From: Gracilibacteraceae bacterium
GTDB lineage: Bacteria; Bacillota; Desulfitobacteriia; Desulfitobacteriales; Syntrophobotulaceae
Length of the DNA: 9,325 bases
Direction of reading: 5' to 3'
Assembly: GCA_031263945.1 (NCBI GenBank)
Contig: JAISEW010000038.1
Span: 1-9,325, forward strand
Positions 7,327-9,325 of the stretch are shown piece after piece. The position numbers and the translations under genes are program-made. Below the pieces are notes generated by a model. The model did no database searches, had not been told where the DNA came from, and saw only the letters and a program-made list of their open reading frames with translations. Position 1 is the first letter of the stretch, and every line of letters starts with the position of its first letter.

Positions 7327-7488
7327 GGATACCTCTAAATACTCAGAGTCGATGCCTCCGCCAGCAATTTTCCCGTCAGGCTAGGCGGAGGAAGGAGGCA
7401 TACCCGGGGCGGTATGGTGACTGACGACAACGACGCCGGACGGGAAAAGGGCGGCGGAGGCGCGACGAGTGAGTATTTAGAGGTGTCC
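7327..7488. repeat. 162-bp nested inverted-repeat element, MITE-like
   Basis: The outer arms (7327-7362 and 7453-7488) are inverted copies: 15 bases ACCTCTAAATACTCA (7331-7345) match 7470-7484 exactly, and nine bases GCCTCCGCC (7354-7362) match 7453-7461 exactly. An unmatched block of about 8 nt lies between these matches. Further in, TTTTCCCGTC (7368-7377) pairs exactly with 7439-7448 and GGC (7379-7381) with GCC (7435-7437). A central hairpin CATACC-CGGGGC-GGTATG occupies 7399-7416. The whole can fold into one long interrupted hairpin on either strand. Size, terminal inverted repeats and lack of coding capacity fit a miniature inverted-repeat transposable element or other palindromic repeat. 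I saw no second copy in this window and no clear target-site duplication. The right arm supplies the last codons and stop of the upstream gene. A transcription-ending or RNA-stabilising role is possible, but no U-run follows. Confidence 0.7.
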
Positions 7489-8715
7489 ATTCTTTTCACA
7501 AGTGAAACACAGTTCCTTTTCCCAGCCCGGCAGGGCGAAAAACTCCTCCGTCTTAAAAGGGGTCGCGCTGTAAAAGCAATCCGGGAACACGACCGTCTTC
7601 CGGAGCCGCGCCGTCGTCAAAATATCGCACAGACCGCTGCGCAGTCCGACGAACCGGCCCGCGTACTCGGCGGCGGATATGATCCGGCTGAGCGGGACGC
7701 GAAGCGGCACGGTCCCGCGAACGGCCGCCTCTTCCCCGTTTACGTTCGTGCAAACGAGATACCCCTCGCGCCGCCACTGTGCGGCGATACCCTCCCAAAA
7801 AGCGGCCGGCGGCCCGGCGACGCTGCGGGCGTACGGGGCGAGGACGACGGTTTTGTCTTTGACAAGGCGCACAGGCCCGTCGTAAGGCCGCAAATCCGTG
7901 GGCGCGGCCGGTTCGGTCCCGGGCGGCAGACCGTAGACGGCGAGACGGTAATAATCGATGAACGACAGGAAGCGTTTGTCCAAATACTTAATGATATTAT
8001 CCGTGTACGGGCGGTCGTGGTGGGCGATCAGGCAGTTTTCCGCGCGGGTGAAAATAAGAGCCTGGACCAGTTCGTCCATTTCCGCGCCGCTCAGCGCCAC
8101 GATATGCGGCATACCGAAGATCTCGGCGACCTGACGGCAGCCTTCCCCGGTCACGACGGCAAGGGCCGCGCCGATCCCCTGTTTTGCCTGATAAGCGGGC
8201 AGAAAAGCCATCGCCCAATACGCGTCGCCCAAGGCGTTATACGGACAAACGACAAGAAAGTCCTCCGGGCGCTCTGACCGGATCCGGGCGAGAGTTTTCG
8301 CGCCGCGCCGCATGCGCGCGTATTTGCGGGAGACGGTTTCCGGGGTGAGGGAGTATTCGCTGAAAGAATCATAGTCCGCCGCCTGCACGATTTCGCCGTC
8401 ATAGCCGAGCCGCCGCAGTTGGGCCGACATCTCCGCGAAAAAACGCGAGGCGATGAGAACTGCGCTGCCGGCGGCGGTATAGCCGCGGATAGTTTCCGGC
8501 GGCGCGATCGGGATATCGCGGTACGAAAGCCCCTGCTTCGAGACGCTGTTGTCGAGGATAGCGGCGGGAGAGACCCCGCGCGCCAGCAGACAGTCCGCCA
8601 TTTCCTCCGTAGCGCGGCAATGCCCGAACAGAAACACCGCCCGTTCGACTAACGAACGTTTGTTAAACAAGGTGTTCAGCACGCCCAGCATCTCCGTTTT
8701 ATGACGCTGCTCCAT
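7477..8715 (-). CDS. Hypothetical two-domain protein: Rossmann-like N-terminus, glycosyltransferase-B-like C-terminus
   Basis: 412 residues with no membrane segment or signal peptide, so probably cytoplasmic. Residues about 24-118 look like a Rossmann fold of the kind seen in sugar-nucleotide enzymes and PglD-like proteins: VFLFGHCRATEEMADCLL, then AAILDNS and AVLIASRFF. Residues about 150-400 resemble the two halves of a GT-B fold: FLVVCPYNALGDAYWAMAFL (153-172), then TVVLAPYARS (289-298), and FVGLRSGLCDIL (355-366) in the place where nucleotide-sugar binding loops usually lie. The match is to fold style; I cannot name an enzyme or substrate. A role in surface polysaccharide is inferred. ATG at 8715 has a GAGGGGGGA ribosome binding site about 10 nt upstream. 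The stop TAA (7477-7479) and the last codons (Gly-His-Leu) lie within the right arm of the inverted-repeat element, so the natural C-terminus may have been replaced. No sugar-biosynthesis neighbours are visible. Confidence 0.65.
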   Translation of the reverse strand: MEQRHKTEMLGVLNTLFNKRSLVERAVFLFGHCRATEEMADCLLARGVSPAAILDNSVSKQGLSYRDIPIAPPETIRGYTAAGSAVLIASRFFAEMSAQLRRLGYDGEIVQAADYDSFSEYSLTPETVSRKYARMRRGAKTLARIRSERPEDFLVVCPYNALGDAYWAMAFLPAYQAKQGIGAALAVVTGEGCRQVAEIFGMPHIVALSGAEMDELVQALIFTRAENCLIAHHDRPYTDNIIKYLDKRFLSFIDYYRLAVYGLPPGTEPAAPTDLRPYDGPVRLVKDKTVVLAPYARSVAGPPAAFWEGIAAQWRREGYLVCTNVNGEEAAVRGTVPLRVPLSRIISAAEYAGRFVGLRSGLCDILTTARLRKTVVFPDCFYSATPFKTEEFFALPGWEKELCFTCEKNGHL

Positions 8716-8755
8716 CTTACAGCGATCCCCCCTCGCCCCTTCGGGTCCCCCGATT

Positions 8756-8917
8756 TTATTTTTCCGGTTTCAAAACATAGTGAGCATATCTTTTATCACC
8801 GATCTTTTCAATTGTGCCATCACGGACCATCTCGCGGAGCAACGCTATGACACGGCCGTCGCTTAAGCCGATAACGCCGGCATAATCAGCGACTCGCGCC
8901 TGACCGTTTTCACCGGT
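8756..8917 (-). pseudogene. Orphan winged-helix C-terminal remnant (AlbA_2/COG2865-type protein)
   Basis: A 53-codon open stretch, with no start codon of its own, sits just downstream of the broken ATPase and in another frame. It reads GENGQARVADYAGVIGLSDG, then RVIALLREMVRDGTIEKIG and DKRYAHYVLKPEK, ending at TAA (8756-8758). Recognition helix, wing and the GDKRYAHYVL ending are typical of the C-terminal winged helix of AlbA_2 ATP-binding regulators as I recall that family. An in-frame TGA at 8918-8920 closes it upstream, and the catalytic N-terminal part is absent. It is therefore most likely the tail of a deleted gene. Internal translation from the ATG in REM would give only a few codons of helix and is unlikely to be meaningful. 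Confidence 0.7.
8783..8811 (-). promoter_or_regulatory. Possible promoter of the 412-residue gene
   Basis: Minus strand: TTGAAA (8811-8806), a 17-nt spacer, and TATGCT (8788-8783), matching 5 of 6 and 4 of 6 consensus bases. It lies inside the winged-helix remnant, about 70 nt before the start of the 412-residue gene. Because it falls in former coding sequence it could be a chance match. Confidence 0.3.
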
Positions 8918-8925
8918 TCACCGGT
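8910..8925. repeat. 8-bp perfect tandem duplication at the ATPase/winged-helix junction
   Basis: TCACCGGT occurs twice in a row on the plus strand (ACCGGTGA twice on the minus strand). The ATPase frame ends at TGA 8910-8912, and the closing TGA of the winged-helix frame at 8918-8920 also falls inside this repeat. The repeat therefore marks the point where two unrelated gene fragments meet. Confidence 0.8.
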
Positions 8926-9325
8926 ACACTTCTGTCTTTCCTCGCGTCAAAGTAGCGGGCAACATTGTAATCGTGCGTGGCAACAAAAATCTGTACGCCG
9001 TTTTTGGCGAGTTCGAGTAAAATATCTACCAACACGGGCACGAGTTCCGGGTTCAGGCTGTTTTCCGGTTCATCCCAAAAAAGCACGGAACCAGTTTTTA
9101 GCAACCCGTTACGAAGAAGTTTGTACAGCAATCCAAATTTACGATGACCTGATGCCACAAGTGACATCTCTGTCATCTGCCCGACATTATCTTTCTTCTT
9201 TACATAAAAAATATCATTTTCAAGAATTACTTCTCCTCCAACAATATTTTCTATTGCCGTAAATACATTTGCTTCACCGCTTGGATAGCCAATTACACTT
9301 GGTTGCTTGGCATTTGCGATAATAT
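8910..9325 (-). CDS. AAA/OLD-type ATPase, C-terminal part, probably 3'-truncated (5' end beyond the edge)
   Basis: The frame is open from the right edge to TGA at 8910, 137 codons visible. It holds KQPSVIGYPSGEANVFTAIE, then a Q-loop/signature-like stretch QMTEMSLVASGHRKFGLL. The Walker B motif is VLFWDEPENSLNPEL, and the switch-histidine region is IFVATHDYNVARYFDARK. This is the COG1106/AAA_15-AAA_21 style of SMC-like ATPases found in defence and other accessory loci. The Walker A motif must lie outside the window. Relatives, as I recall them, extend several tens of residues past the ARYF segment, whereas this one ends 12 residues later (ARKDRSVPVNR). It therefore looks cut off, next to the winged-helix remnant. 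The DNA is more AT-rich than the rest of the window, consistent with horizontal acquisition. It may no longer work. Confidence 0.75.
   Translation of the reverse strand, partial: IIANAKQPSVIGYPSGEANVFTAIENIVGGEVILENDIFYVKKKDNVGQMTEMSLVASGHRKFGLLYKLLRNGLLKTGSVLFWDEPENSLNPELVPVLVDILLELAKNGVQIFVATHDYNVARYFDARKDRSVPVNR

Noticed and set aside
7327..7488. Classical intrinsic terminator for the 412-residue gene
   Set aside because: A long hairpin is possible but neither strand shows a U-run after it, so a repeat element is the better description.
7317..7498. Target-site duplication flanking the element
   Set aside because: The bases outside the two arms (ATATCA on the left, ATTCTT on the right) do not form a convincing direct repeat.
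7414..8277. Plus-strand frame of 287 codons starting inside the inverted-repeat element
   Set aside because: It is antisense to the 412-residue gene, which has clear fold patterns, and its own product has no recognisable domain.

Overview
The window is about 9.3 kb of GC-rich bacterial chromosome in which every supported gene lies on the minus strand, so transcription runs right to left. Gene content (DnaE-type polymerase III alpha, a U32 protein fused to what looks like a DUF4911 domain, DUF2103, CoaD with a TTG start) and strong AAGGAGG-type ribosome binding sites suggest a Firmicutes-like anaerobe, possibly one of the Negativicutes. This taxonomic reading is an inference from protein style; there is no rRNA or other direct marker.

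Right end (about 8756-9325): an accessory, more AT-rich patch. It holds the 3' part of an AAA/OLD-type ATPase that enters from beyond the edge and stops early. It is joined at an 8-bp tandem repeat to the orphan winged-helix tail of a different accessory protein, which looks like the scar of a deletion. Next comes an orphan two-domain protein (7477-8715) with a Rossmann-like N-terminus and a glycosyltransferase-B-like C-terminus, probably linked to surface polysaccharide.

Middle (7245-7488): a 162-bp nested inverted-repeat element with MITE-like architecture. It overlaps the last codons and stop of the 412-residue gene and ends 5 bp before the -35 box of a good extended -10 promoter.

Left of that promoter is a compact operon: DUF2103 protein, U32 (4Fe-4S RNA-hydroxylation type) protein with a DUF4911-like tail, dnaE, coaD, then a 7TM-DISM-type membrane sensor that runs off the left edge. 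The genes are joined by ATGA or TTGA 4-nt overlaps or gaps of 7 and 23 nt, so they are probably cotranscribed and translationally coupled. The operon combines RNA modification, replication, coenzyme A synthesis and an envelope sensor. The sensor is a genuine frame of at least 396 codons that is open through the edge.

No tRNA, rRNA, CRISPR array or complete insertion sequence was seen. No gene-free stretch exceeds about 230 bases.
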